Positions 8,444 to 18,072 of a stretch of DNA of 64,000 nucleotides are shown here, in pieces (within the stretch, counting starts at the first letter, position 1; each line of letters starts with the position of its first letter). The position numbers and the translations under genes were made by a program. The stretch lies in contig NZ_MOLV01000011.1 of the NCBI RefSeq assembly GCF_001870785.1, positions 1 through 64,000 on the forward strand. Reading direction: 5' to 3'. The stretch is from Exiguobacterium sp. KRL4. Lineage in GTDB: Bacteria > Bacillota > Bacilli > Exiguobacteriales > Exiguobacteriaceae. Below the pieces are notes generated by a model. That model saw nothing but the letters and a program-made list of their open reading frames with translations, was not told where the DNA came from and ran no database searches.

Positions 8444-9807
8444 ATAAATTTCCCTCTCAAAACTATTTTTTTAGCATCAATTATCAGAATAAATATTGAA
8501 TATATAGTGTATAAATAAAATTTATTCTCAAAAAATAGAACAATTGTTATGAATATTATATGACTTAACAGTTCAAGATATTTTACCTTTTTTATATCTT
8601 TTGTATCTTTTGAAATCAATTTTCCTAAAACATAATTTCTCAAATATAAAACTATATACATCGTAATTGCAGCATACAAAAGTGAATGGTAATAAATAAT
8701 CGATAAAGATGTAAAAATTATCGATAAGATTAATAATTTTAGATTTATTTTGAAGATGATTTTCTCTCTCTTAAGTAGTTTGATCGTTGGATATAAAATG
8801 ATGTTAAATTTAATCTGTAAAACTACACTAAGAAAAATAAAAGGTAAGAAAATCAGTAAATCAGAGTATTTTTCTAAATAGTTCTCTAAAATAAAAACAA
8901 TTATTATATATATATTACAAATAAATATGGAAAAATGTGTAGTCAAAAAATTTATTTGAGTTACTTTAGAAAAAACTTGATTATTTTCTAATCTACTTAG
9001 ATATGGGAAAACTACTATTGAAACTGCATTAATAAATAACAATAAAATATTTGTAGTAGAAATGCCTAAAGAAAATAGCGAATAATCTTTTAGAGACATA
9101 AATCTCTCTATTACAAACAATCCATATCCAAACAATAACATTCCTATTAAGTTTGTAATTAAGATATAGGAACCTCTAGAAATATTTTTTTGGATTTCTG
9201 ATATTATTTTTCTTGTTGATTTATTATCTCCTTCAGGCTTGAATAATTTGTAGAATTCAATATACATCAAAAGAATTTGTATAAATCTAGAAGCCATGTC
9301 AACCATTATAATGACATATATATTTTTTATATCTAAATATATAAAAACAAAAATTGTTATTATCACTATAAATTTATCAATCACAGAATAAACACTATAT
9401 TTTTTTATCTGATTTGTACTCTGTAATAAAAATAAAAATATTCCATTTAAAACTACTAAAGGAATATTTAAAGTAATAAAGATGAACAATAAAGTTTTGT
9501 CGTTATATGGAATCAATAAAGAGATTAAAATAATAAAACTTGTTAAAGCAATTATAAAAAACATAAAGTACTTTATTGATCTGCCAACTAAATTTAGAGG
9601 TAACTTGTTAAAGTCGTATTTTCCATACCTCACCAATAATCCGTCATTAAATCCAAACGAAAATACAGCAATGTACCCGGTATAAAGTAAATAGATTTGC
9701 CAAAATGCAAAATCTTCAATACTTAAAAATATTGGTAGGACTAATGACTTTATCAAGCCCAACGCTAATCCAAATACTTGCGAACATATTAAAAATATTA
9801 AGCTCAT
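8440..9807 (-). CDS. Wzx-type polysaccharide flippase
   Basis: A 455-residue protein with about 12-14 hydrophobic helices spread over its whole length and few charged residues, the pattern of the MOP/Wzx flippases that move undecaprenyl-linked repeat units across the membrane. It lies between a Wzy-like polymerase and a glycosyltransferase, with 4-base overlaps on both sides. Codons are extremely AT-rich compared with the galU-ywqC end of the locus. Confidence 0.85.
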   Translation of the reverse strand: MSLIFLICSQVFGLALGLIKSLVLPIFLSIEDFAFWQIYLLYTGYIAVFSFGFNDGLLVRYGKYDFNKLPLNLVGRSIKYFMFFIIALTSFIILISLLIPYNDKTLLFIFITLNIPLVVLNGIFLFLLQSTNQIKKYSVYSVIDKFIVIITIFVFIYLDIKNIYVIIMVDMASRFIQILLMYIEFYKLFKPEGDNKSTRKIISEIQKNISRGSYILITNLIGMLLFGYGLFVIERFMSLKDYSLFSLGISTTNILLLFINAVSIVVFPYLSRLENNQVFSKVTQINFLTTHFSIFICNIYIIIVFILENYLEKYSDLLIFLPFIFLSVVLQIKFNIILYPTIKLLKREKIIFKINLKLLILSIIFTSLSIIYYHSLLYAAITMYIVLYLRNYVLGKLISKDTKDIKKVKYLELLSHIIFITIVLFFENKFYLYTIYSIFILIIDAKKIVLRGKFI

Positions 9808-11258
9808 GATTCCCTCTTATTTTTGCTTATTTTGCTTATCAACCACCCTAGTAATAAAGGAGCTACTGCATATAAAGTTATGTTCCTCAGAAAACTTACT
9901 GTGTCACTTCTTACATATATCAAAATCAAGGAAGATGCGTAAATATAGATGTAAAATTGAATTAAATTTTTGTTTTTTGCACTTACTTTAATTTTGTGTG
10001 TAACAAATGCAATGATACATCCAAAAATAGCTGCAGTACTTATAGAATATTTCCCAAAATTATAATACGCTTCTGCAATAAATGAAGAGCCAATGCCACC
10101 ATAAATAGTCAAAAAATCTTGGAAAGCTAAGTCAGTATTAGATGATGTGGCAGGATGTACATCCCAAAATACGTTAGGCAAAATCATAAAAAGGTTATTA
10201 ACATAAGATAATCCATAAATATACTCAACATTTATTCCTACATTATTTATTACTGTAGCAATTACTAAAAAAGTATATCCTGATTCTTCCAAATTTGTTA
10301 ATATAGGGTTTTTGTTCACTAAATTGTTCATCATATTTATAAACAAATCCGTATCAATACTAGTTTTAAAAAGATCGTTTCTTAATTCTGAAATTAATGG
10401 TAATAAAATAGACATAGTTATTAATAATACCATTAAATAAATATATTCCTTTTTCTCAACTTTCTTATACCAATAGTTTTTAATCATGATAAAAGCTGCA
10501 ATTATTAAAATTGCATTTATTCGAGACCCACTCAAAAAATAAATTCCTAAATAAAATATAATTATACTACTTATTAATTTTATATATTTTGTATCCTTGA
10601 ATAAAATTAACATTAAAAAAAGATTAGGAATAAAAAAACTACTTATAAATCTTTTAATATTGGAGAATCCTCCTAAAGAGTACTCTTCTGCCAAAAATAT
10701 TTGACCATATCCTTGGGTAAATGTCGTATAAATATTGCTAAATAAAATACTAAATGACGGTATACAGGTTATCATAAATATTACTACAGATGATATTTTT
10801 AAAGAATTCAGCATATTTGTTGATATTTGATGTTTATTATCAGATTTTATAGATTTATTTTTTGATAAGAAATAGCTCGTAATTATAACAAACAAATGCA
10901 TTATTAATAAGAATTTCATAAGAAATAATACGCTAATTTTTATAATTGATTCTGCTACTAAACCAGAAGTAATGTTTCTATTACTTGTAAAATCGTAGTC
11001 TATAATATAGAGAAAAAAATCTCCAAAATAAAACATGAAAATGAAAACAAGGAAAATACTATAAAAATTAATTATTTCTTTTTCTATAAATATCCAACTA
11101 AAAAAGAGGAATAACCATAATATCATGCTTATTTTTGACAAACTCATTAGATTATTAATATCATAATGTAAAATAAGAAAGAATAATAAAGTCGTTCCTA
11201 ATGTTAAAAAATATTTTATTGAATTGCTGAACCTTAAAATAAACAAAGTATTATTCAT
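9804..11258 (-). CDS. Wzy-like repeat-unit polymerase
   Basis: A 484-residue membrane protein with about 12 helices and one large extracytoplasmic loop between later helices (around residues 300-380), as in O-antigen/capsule polymerases. The SGSRINAIL segment is typical of this group. Wzy proteins diverge strongly, so identification rests on topology and on the adjacent Wzx and glycosyltransferases. It would polymerise the repeat units on the outer face of the membrane. Confidence 0.8.
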   Translation of the reverse strand: MNNTLFILRFSNSIKYFLTLGTTLLFFLILHYDINNLMSLSKISMILWLFLFFSWIFIEKEIINFYSIFLVFIFMFYFGDFFLYIIDYDFTSNRNITSGLVAESIIKISVLFLMKFLLIMHLFVIITSYFLSKNKSIKSDNKHQISTNMLNSLKISSVVIFMITCIPSFSILFSNIYTTFTQGYGQIFLAEEYSLGGFSNIKRFISSFFIPNLFLMLILFKDTKYIKLISSIIIFYLGIYFLSGSRINAILIIAAFIMIKNYWYKKVEKKEYIYLMVLLITMSILLPLISELRNDLFKTSIDTDLFINMMNNLVNKNPILTNLEESGYTFLVIATVINNVGINVEYIYGLSYVNNLFMILPNVFWDVHPATSSNTDLAFQDFLTIYGGIGSSFIAEAYYNFGKYSISTAAIFGCIIAFVTHKIKVSAKNKNLIQFYIYIYASSLILIYVRSDTVSFLRNITLYAVAPLLLGWLISKISKNKRES

Positions 11259-11275
11259 TCAATCTCCTACTTTAT

Positions 11276-12277
11276 CTAAAATTTAATTAGTATTTTTTTT
11301 AAAGCTACAATAGTTCTATAACTCTTTTCATTACTATACGAATTAGTTACTTCATCAAATAAAACAGACTTTCGATATACTATTGGCGTATTAAACATCT
11401 GAGCTTCAAGAAGTGGTAATCCTAATGTTTCTAATTTCGAACTAAAAAGCAGTTGATGAGTCAGATAATATTGTTGTACTTCTTTAGGGGTTATCTTACC
11501 AATCAAGAAAATCGGCAAATTGTTTTGAATTATTTCTTGCTTAATTTTTTTTGCATTTTCACTTTCATTTCCTTCGAAAGTAAACACAATTTTAACTTTT
11601 TTCTTTTCTTGCTCAGTTAACTGCTTACATGCTTCTACAATTTCGAGATGATTTTTATATACAAAAGGAGCTGCTGGATAGATATATTTGTTTATAAAAC
11701 CGTCTGCTATATACTTATGATCTTTTCCGATTAAATTAGAGATTAATTCACTGGTGTTTTCTACCACAACTTGATCTGAATCAATACTATTAATTTTTTT
11801 TAGAACACTAGACTTCATCCAATTTGTTTGAACGATTATTTGATCAGCCTTCTTTAAAGAATGTAAAATTTTCTTGGAAATTATTTTTTTATAAATCCAT
11901 AACTTAGTCTCTTTTTTTACGGAAAAATTAATGTCTGTAAAGGGTATCGCATTATGCAGATACACTTTTTGTTTAATATTTTTAGGTGCCCTTACAGTCA
12001 TATTTTGATAACTAATTACTTCATCCGCTTCATATTTTTTAATTAATCTTATCGAAATGAAGTAATCAAAAAACAGTCTATGAAACCAACTTTTTTTCAC
12101 CCAAGGTAAGCTGACAACATCAATGTTGTCAGCCTTTTTTAAATAATCGCCACTGATGATGAAAATATAATCATTATGATCATCTAATGCTGCTTTGTAT
12201 GCATTATTTAGTATAGTCAGTGCACCCAATTCTTGCGCAGGAACATTAAATATCATAATTTTTTTTCTCATATTCAT
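11276..12277 (-). CDS. Glycosyltransferase, GT-B fold
   Basis: About 333 residues from the ATG at 12277, which overlaps the stop of the 2-epimerase gene (ATGA); a TTG nine bases upstream is the only alternative. The C-terminal half shows the family-4 pattern: a PAAPFVYKNHLEIVEA segment, then LLFSSKLETLGLPLLEAQMFNTPIV, where E-x7-E binds the nucleotide sugar. It probably adds an internal sugar of the repeat unit. Confidence 0.82.
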   Translation of the reverse strand: MNMRKKIMIFNVPAQELGALTILNNAYKAALDDHNDYIFIISGDYLKKADNIDVVSLPWVKKSWFHRLFFDYFISIRLIKKYEADEVISYQNMTVRAPKNIKQKVYLHNAIPFTDINFSVKKETKLWIYKKIISKKILHSLKKADQIIVQTNWMKSSVLKKINSIDSDQVVVENTSELISNLIGKDHKYIADGFINKYIYPAAPFVYKNHLEIVEACKQLTEQEKKKVKIVFTFEGNESENAKKIKQEIIQNNLPIFLIGKITPKEVQQYYLTHQLLFSSKLETLGLPLLEAQMFNTPIVYRKSVLFDEVTNSYSNEKSYRTIVALKKILIKF

Positions 12278-13401
12278 TTTCCCCAAATTACCTTATTCAC
12301 GATTGGCGTATAGCTTTGAATTACTTTGATCACTTTATTCGATACATTTTGATCCTGATAATCAATTACCGGTGCTGATTTTTCTTTATTGTTATACATA
12401 GCTAAGCAAAGCTCAACTGATTGAAGCACATCTCTTTCTTTAATTCCACCTAAAATGATTCCAGCCTTATCAAGTGCTTCCGGTCGCTCTGTTGATGTTC
12501 GAATCGAAACTGCCGGGAACTCTAAAATAGATGCTTCTTCTGGAATTGTTCCACTGTCTGAGAGAACACATAATGCATTCAGTTGTAAATTATTGTAGTC
12601 AAAGAATCCGAATGGCTCTAAGTTTTGTACCAACGGGTGAAACTTAAATTGACGTGCTTCAATTGTTTTCTTTGCTCTTGGATGTGTAGAGTAAATGACA
12701 GGGACTTGATATTTCTCGGCAATTTTATTAATTGCCCCCATAAGGGATAAGAAGTTCTCTTCGTTGTCGATATTTTCTTCTCGGTGTGCCGAAACCAAAA
12801 TATACTTTTTACTTTCTAAATTCAACTGTTTCAAGACATCACTTTTTAAAATGGACTCTTGATTCAAATGCAAAACTTCTGCCATTGGTGATCCAGTGAC
12901 ATAGATATGTTCCTTTCGATATCCTTCACTAATTAAATATCTTCTTGCATGTTCTGTATACGGTAAATTGACATCAGCAATATGGTCTACAATTTTCCGG
13001 TTGATTTCTTCCGGTAAATTTTGATCAAAACACCGATTTCCCGCTTCCATATGGAAAATTGGAATTTTTAATCGTTTTGCTGAGATTGCTGATAGTGCTG
13101 AGTTTGTATCTCCTAAAATCAATAACGCTTCCGGTTTTTCTTGAACGAAGAGCTCATATGATTTACTGATGATGTTCCCCATCGTCTCTCCTAAGTTTGA
13201 TCCGACAGCTTCTAAGAAATGATCCGGTTGTCTTAAGTTAAAGTCTTCAAAGAAGACTTGATTTAATGAATAATCATAATTTTGACCTGTGTGGACGAAT
13301 ACATGGTCAAAATACTGGTCAAACTTCTTAATGGTTTCACTGAGACGAATAGTTTCAGGACGTGTCCCTACAATCGTCATCACTTTTAATTTTTTAGTCA
13401 T
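12274..13401 (-). CDS. wecB: UDP-N-acetylglucosamine 2-epimerase (non-hydrolysing, WecB/CapG type)
   Basis: A 375-residue protein with the family start VMTIVGTRPETIRL, HTGQNYD, GDTNSALSA, HMEAGNR and HREENID motifs and a SDSGTIPEEA loop near the UDP site. In glycan loci next to a CapE-type dehydratase and an RmlD-like reductase, this family performs the last step, 2-epimerisation of a UDP-6-deoxy-L-hexosamine, rather than making UDP-ManNAc. It overlaps the reductase gene by 8 bases and is clearly co-translated. Whether the product is UDP-L-FucNAc or UDP-L-QuiNAc depends on the preceding reductase. Confidence 0.9.
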   Translation of the reverse strand: MTKKLKVMTIVGTRPETIRLSETIKKFDQYFDHVFVHTGQNYDYSLNQVFFEDFNLRQPDHFLEAVGSNLGETMGNIISKSYELFVQEKPEALLILGDTNSALSAISAKRLKIPIFHMEAGNRCFDQNLPEEINRKIVDHIADVNLPYTEHARRYLISEGYRKEHIYVTGSPMAEVLHLNQESILKSDVLKQLNLESKKYILVSAHREENIDNEENFLSLMGAINKIAEKYQVPVIYSTHPRAKKTIEARQFKFHPLVQNLEPFGFFDYNNLQLNALCVLSDSGTIPEEASILEFPAVSIRTSTERPEALDKAGIILGGIKERDVLQSVELCLAMYNNKEKSAPVIDYQDQNVSNKVIKVIQSYTPIVNKVIWGK

Positions 13402-14278
13402 TTATTTTTCCCACTTCCATTTCAAATCGGTACGAATACAGGTCTTTATGGTCAATGACCCAATCGTACATTTCTTCTATCATCACTTCATAAGTTGGTA
13501 CCGAAAACGTAAAGTCTGATCGTGTATTATATAAGCCTTTTAAGCTTTTCACATCTTCATTTTTTTGTATTATAAGTTCTTCATTCTTAAAATAACGATT
13601 GAAGAGACATAAAAGATCATACTTACTAATCAGTTCATTGTTTACCAGGTGATACAGGCCTGATAAATCTTCTTTTAATGCTTGATCAATGGCTTTCGCT
13701 AAAGTCAATGTCGTCACACCTGTCCATAGAACAGAAGTATATCCTCCAATTGAACCGCTCTGTTTCATAAACCAGTTAAATAATCCGATCCCCTCTTGGC
13801 TGATGTCTGGACCAATGATTGAATTACGGAACGTTAAGTCTTTTTCGTTAATAATTTCTCCTAATGCTTTCGAACGATCATAAAATGTCGGACCATTAGG
13901 TAATTGATTTTCCGTGAATAAAATGTTTTCTGATCCTGAATATACACAATCGGTACTCATATGAATGATTTTAGTATTGGTATTGGCAGTAACATCCGAC
14001 AAAAAATGTGGTAAATAGCCGTTTAATAATACAGCATTGCTTTTATGATCTTCTGCGTCACTATTTAAGATACCGATACAATTAATGACAGCATCGTAAT
14101 GATTAGATAGAATTTCTTTTTTGAGCATTTCGAAATTGGTGACATCCCCTATAACATTTTTATCTAGGAACTCTGTCCCTTTTCTAGAAAACCCTACGAC
14201 ATCATGGCCAGCCTCTTTTAGATAAAGTGAAATCATATGACCAGCCATACCTGTAGCACCTAAAACTAAAATTTTCAA
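13394..14278 (-). CDS. RmlD-like UDP-sugar 4-reductase (SDR)
   Basis: A 294-residue SDR with GATGMAGH at the N-terminus, a STDCVYSG strand and a YDRSK catalytic motif, as in dTDP-4-keto-rhamnose reductases. It ends without the C-terminal cupin-like domain of the longer CapF/WbjC enzymes that make UDP-L-FucNAc. A short RmlD-like reductase between CapE- and WecB-type genes is instead the WbvR arrangement of the UDP-L-QuiNAc/L-RhaNAc route. It overlaps the dehydratase stop by 4 bases. The substrate is inferred from neighbours and length. Confidence 0.82.
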   Translation of the reverse strand: MKILVLGATGMAGHMISLYLKEAGHDVVGFSRKGTEFLDKNVIGDVTNFEMLKKEILSNHYDAVINCIGILNSDAEDHKSNAVLLNGYLPHFLSDVTANTNTKIIHMSTDCVYSGSENILFTENQLPNGPTFYDRSKALGEIINEKDLTFRNSIIGPDISQEGIGLFNWFMKQSGSIGGYTSVLWTGVTTLTLAKAIDQALKEDLSGLYHLVNNELISKYDLLCLFNRYFKNEELIIQKNEDVKSLKGLYNTRSDFTFSVPTYEVMIEEMYDWVIDHKDLYSYRFEMEVGKIND

Positions 14279-15309
14279 TTTACAGATGCCTCACTTTTTA
14301 CTAGTTCCAATTGTTCACGTACATAACCAACTGTTAAAAGTAACTCTTTGATTTCATTGATACCGAGTTGCTTTGTATTATGTGAATTATATTCTGTTTC
14401 AGTTGATAATTCTTGGCTTCCATCCACAAAATATTTGTCGTAATTTAAGTCTCTTGTATCGGCTGGGACTCTATAAAAACCTTCAAGGTCATCCGACACA
14501 AGATGTTCTTCGCGAGTTAATAACGTCTCGTAGAGCTTTTCACCATGTCGTGTTCCCGTAACCTTGATTTCGTTGTTTGCTCCGAATATCTCAATCAATG
14601 CGGCTGCTAAGTTACGAATAGTTGCTGCTGGTGCTTTTTGAACCATAATGTCACCAGCCACTGCATTATTAAAGGCAAAGATGACAAGCTCTACGGCATC
14701 TTCAAGACTCATCAAGAATCTAGTCATGTCCGGATTCGTAATCGTCAATGGTTTGCCGCTCTTGATTTGATCGATGAATAAAGGAATGACTGATCCTCTT
14801 GAAGCCATTACGTTTCCGTATCGTGTACCACAAATCATAGTGTCTTCTGGAGATACTTTTAATGATTTGGCTACAAATACTTTTTCCATCATGGCTTTAG
14901 AAATTCCCATTGCATTGATTGGATATGCTGCTTTATCTGTTGACAGACAGATGACTTTTTTAACCTTCATCTCTATCGCTGCATCTAATACATTCTCTGT
15001 TCCTAATACATTTGTTTTTACTGCTTCTAACGGGAAAAATTCACAAGAAGGTACTTGTTTTAATGCCGCAGCATGAAATACAAAATCCACGCCGTACATG
15101 GCATTTTTAATACTTGAGATATCACGTACATCACCTAGATAAAACTTTAACTTCTCATTGTTATACTTTTTACGCATGTCATCTTGTTTTTTTTCATCCC
15201 GAGAAAAAATGCGGATTTCCTTAATATCTGTATGTAGGAATCGTTCCATTACAGCGTTTCCAAAAGATCCAGTTCCTCCAGTAATTAGTAACACTTTATC
15301 TTTAAACAT
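14275..15309 (-). CDS. capE: UDP-GlcNAc 4,6-dehydratase/5-epimerase, CapE/WbjB type
   Basis: About 344 residues, close to the usual length of this family. It has TGGTGSFG for NAD(P) binding, HAAALKQVP, LSTDKAAYPINAMGISK, and MRFLM/RPGEK-like later blocks (MTRFLMSLEDAV, RHGEKLYE). The catalytic motif is Met-x-x-x-Lys, as in the inverting FlaA1/CapE dehydratases, not Tyr-x-x-x-Lys. The ATG at 15309 sits 7 bases from GGAG; the ATG at 15315 is too close. It starts the three-enzyme pathway completed by the RmlD-like reductase and the 2-epimerase downstream. Confidence 0.9.
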   Translation of the reverse strand: MFKDKVLLITGGTGSFGNAVMERFLHTDIKEIRIFSRDEKKQDDMRKKYNNEKLKFYLGDVRDISSIKNAMYGVDFVFHAAALKQVPSCEFFPLEAVKTNVLGTENVLDAAIEMKVKKVICLSTDKAAYPINAMGISKAMMEKVFVAKSLKVSPEDTMICGTRYGNVMASRGSVIPLFIDQIKSGKPLTITNPDMTRFLMSLEDAVELVIFAFNNAVAGDIMVQKAPAATIRNLAAALIEIFGANNEIKVTGTRHGEKLYETLLTREEHLVSDDLEGFYRVPADTRDLNYDKYFVDGSQELSTETEYNSHNTKQLGINEIKELLLTVGYVREQLELVKSEASVN

Positions 15310-16522
15310 GTTCATTCTCCTTCACTCTTCTATATGTTTTTTGTAGTATTTGATCAAGTTTCTCAAAAAAATCTTTTTTCGAGAAATTGTTTTCGTAATA
15401 TCGCTTCGCATTTTCTCCGAATTCCTGATGTTTTTCAGCATTTCGTTTAAATTCAATGATTTTTTCTGCAAATGCTTGAAAATTTTCTGCTTCCACACAA
15501 TATCCACAGTCAGATTCATGGATGATTGAATTCGTTTCCCCATCAATCATACCTAACACCGGTTTACCTGCTGCCAAATATGATTGAACTTTATTTGGTA
15601 GCGTATACGATACGATTTCATTTTTCTTCATTGATACTAAAAAAGCGTCCGCTTTGTCGTAGAACTCTTTCATCTTCTCAATGGGATGTCTTCCATGAAA
15701 AACGACGTTATTTAAACTATATTTTTTAGCCAAATCTACACAATTGGAATGAGCTGTCCCATCACCTACAATATGAAAAATAATATCTTTTGCATTTTTC
15801 AAGAGATTTGCAGTTTCAATAATATCTTCTACACCTTGAATCTCACCGATATTTCCTGCAAAAACTAAATCTAATGTCTCTTTTGGATTTATATTTTTTT
15901 GAATATCACCAAACAAATCTTCTGCATATACAGGAAGATAAGTTACCGTATTTTTCAAATGAAGTTCGTCTCTTAAATACATTTCAAATGATTTAGAGCT
16001 AATGACTAATTCATCTGCTTGTGAATAAATAAATCGACTGATATGCTTTACGATTTTGTAGAAAAACCCTTTATCATTTATGCCAACAGTCGTTAGACTT
16101 GCAGGCCATAAATCGTGACAATAGATTACCAATGGTTTTTTGTACAAGTATTTTAGGACGATTCCCGGAATGATCATAGAAACCGGGGAAACCTGATATA
16201 CAAGAATAATCTTGTAATCTTTCTTAGGAATTTTAGTCAAAGCAGGAATAATGGATGCTAGCGCAAAAGAAACGTAGTTTAAAGCCAGACCACTTAATCG
16301 TTTGCCTCTCTCAATTAGAAAAGAACGCACTACTTTTACATCATTGTAGATTTGAATACGGTTTTTCTTTTTTTTATATTCTTGAGGAATTACTCCAGTA
16401 GGATAATTAGGCAAACCTGTTAAAACCGTAACTTTATTACCCCGTTTTTGATATTCAGTTGCAATATCATTCACTCGAAATCCTTCTGGCCAAAAATACT
16501 GCGTGATGAGCAATACGTTCAT
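15302..16522 (-). CDS. Glycosyltransferase, WbuB-like (family 4)
   Basis: A 406-residue GT-B enzyme beginning MNVLLITQYFWPEGFR, with LPNYPTG, a YCHDLWPASL segment and the C-terminal donor site FVSMKKNEIVSYTLPNKVQSYLAAGKPV. These blocks are characteristic of the WbuB group, which transfers 6-deoxy-L-hexosamines such as L-FucNAc. It lies directly upstream of the genes that make such a sugar nucleotide and overlaps the CapE gene by a few bases, so it is the best candidate for using that donor. Confidence 0.87.
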   Translation of the reverse strand: MNVLLITQYFWPEGFRVNDIATEYQKRGNKVTVLTGLPNYPTGVIPQEYKKKKNRIQIYNDVKVVRSFLIERGKRLSGLALNYVSFALASIIPALTKIPKKDYKIILVYQVSPVSMIIPGIVLKYLYKKPLVIYCHDLWPASLTTVGINDKGFFYKIVKHISRFIYSQADELVISSKSFEMYLRDELHLKNTVTYLPVYAEDLFGDIQKNINPKETLDLVFAGNIGEIQGVEDIIETANLLKNAKDIIFHIVGDGTAHSNCVDLAKKYSLNNVVFHGRHPIEKMKEFYDKADAFLVSMKKNEIVSYTLPNKVQSYLAAGKPVLGMIDGETNSIIHESDCGYCVEAENFQAFAEKIIEFKRNAEKHQEFGENAKRYYENNFSKKDFFEKLDQILQKTYRRVKENEHV

Positions 16523-17407
16523 TTAAAACACCTGATCCATTTCTTTAAAAATTTTATCTGCCGGATAAATTTTATCTTCTAACAGTTTCAATGTATTCTC
16601 ATGGATAAACTGATTTTTAATCGTTTTTTTGTTTATTTGATTCATAAGAACAACTGCTATTCTTGGAATGAAAACCGTTATCTTTTTTGATCCATACGTT
16701 TTCTTTAAGTATTTATATGTAAGCGGATTTTTATCAGCAACATTAAATACTTCACTACTACTTTTTTCTTTTCGTAATTCGTGTTTAACCACTCTCAAAA
16801 TCGTTTCCATCGAACATAAAGATAACTTGGTATCACCGTTTCCTACCAAGTAATTAAAATCACGAATTCGTATTCTTCTATCGACATTCAAGAGGAATTT
16901 CGAACTATATACAGGTGCTAGTCTCAACGCGGAATAATGGAATTGTGCGTGTTTTTTTAAATACTGTTCTGATTGAAGTTTTGTCTTTGCATAAGGAGAT
17001 TGTGGTAAACACTCATCCGTTTCTAAATACAACGTTTTATTGTGCTGCTCACCATACACGGAGATACTGCTTATATAAATAAATGATTTTATTTTCTCCA
17101 AAGAATTAACGGCGTTCACCAGATTCTTTGTCGGTATCAAATTATTTTTTATAAAAGCCCCTTCGCTTAAATCAGTTCCTTTATTATGTGCTAAAGCAGC
17201 ACAATGGATCACATATTCGATATCAGGATGCTCTAAAAATAACTGATTCACTTGATCTGATTCACTTAAATCACAAGTAATGGTTTCGAACGGATTTACA
17301 ATACCTTCATTTCTAGAAGTACCTATTATGTTGTACTCGTTTTTCAAAGAATCTGCTATTTCAGATCCGACATTCCCTGTAATTCCGGTAATAAGTATTT
17401 TTTTCAA
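16523..17407 (-). CDS. NAD-dependent epimerase/4-reductase (SDR)
   Basis: A 294-residue extended SDR with ITGITGNVGSE, HCAALAHNKG, ISSISVYGE and the YAKTK catalytic motif. Its position between an initiating sugar transferase and a WbuB-like transferase, with a long CapD/WbpM-like dehydratase upstream, resembles the WbpV/WreQ group that reduces UDP-4-keto-6-deoxy-GlcNAc to UDP-D-QuiNAc. UDP-GlcNAc/GalNAc 4-epimerase activity is an alternative. It ends right at the next gene's start. Confidence 0.78.
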   Translation of the reverse strand: MKKILITGITGNVGSEIADSLKNEYNIIGTSRNEGIVNPFETITCDLSESDQVNQLFLEHPDIEYVIHCAALAHNKGTDLSEGAFIKNNLIPTKNLVNAVNSLEKIKSFIYISSISVYGEQHNKTLYLETDECLPQSPYAKTKLQSEQYLKKHAQFHYSALRLAPVYSSKFLLNVDRRIRIRDFNYLVGNGDTKLSLCSMETILRVVKHELRKEKSSSEVFNVADKNPLTYKYLKKTYGSKKITVFIPRIAVVLMNQINKKTIKNQFIHENTLKLLEDKIYPADKIFKEMDQVF

Positions 17408-17413
17408 TTTATT

Positions 17414-18043
17414 TTATATCTCCTTTGTTGCAGCGGCTTCACGTGTCGGCTCATTAGTGTGAACACCTTCTTTCACACCTTCACTTTTGATCACCGTAAA
17501 AATGGTAGCGACAAAACATTTTATATCCATCATTAATCCGATCTTCTTCACATAATCTCCATCTAACTTGGCTTTGATCTCGATCGGTAGTTCATCGCGA
17601 CCATTGATTTGTGCCCAACCTGTCAAACCGGGTAAGGTATCATTGGCCTGATATTTATCTCGTTCGTCGATCAAATCATATTGATTCCATAAAGCAGGAC
17701 GTGGTCCTACAAATGCCATTTCGCCTTTCAAAATATTAAACAGTTGCGGTAATTCATCGAGGCTTGTTTTTCGTAGAATTTTACCAACACGCGTAATATA
17801 TACATCCGGATTTGCTAGCAAATGCGTTGGTGTATCATTAGGTGTTTCAATGTACATTGTTCGGAATTTTAAAATATTAAAATAATTTTTATTTAGACCG
17901 ACTCGTTTTTGCTTAAAAAATACTGGGCCTCGTGATTCCACTTTAATTGCAGCCATGATTAAGATAAAGACAGGAATTAATACTAAACAGGCAACAAAGG
18001 CAATCGAAAATCCAAGTGGACGTTTGATTTTTAAGTAATTCAA
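17414..18043 (-). CDS. Initiating sugar-1-phosphate transferase (bacterial sugar transferase family)
   Basis: A 209-residue protein with one N-terminal membrane segment (about residues 11-33), followed by the conserved core: GPVFFKQKRVG, FNILKFRTM, KTSLDELPQLFNILKGEMAFVGPRP and LPGLTGWAQINGRD. These mark the monotopic PglC-type phosphoglycosyl transferases that load the first sugar phosphate on undecaprenyl phosphate. The start is TTG at 18043, 8 bases after AGGAGG; no in-frame ATG is near. It probably begins repeat-unit assembly for the polysaccharide. Confidence 0.9.
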   Translation of the reverse strand: MNYLKIKRPLGFSIAFVACLVLIPVFILIMAAIKVESRGPVFFKQKRVGLNKNYFNILKFRTMYIETPNDTPTHLLANPDVYITRVGKILRKTSLDELPQLFNILKGEMAFVGPRPALWNQYDLIDERDKYQANDTLPGLTGWAQINGRDELPIEIKAKLDGDYVKKIGLMMDIKCFVATIFTVIKSEGVKEGVHTNEPTREAAATKEI

Positions 18044-18072
18044 ATTTCATTCCTCCTTTTTGATATCTTTTA

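Noticed and set aside
12117-12142. Hairpin GACAACATC/GATGTTGTC as a terminator
   Set aside because: It lies in the middle of a glycosyltransferase gene, lacks a T run and encodes a normal peptide stretch.
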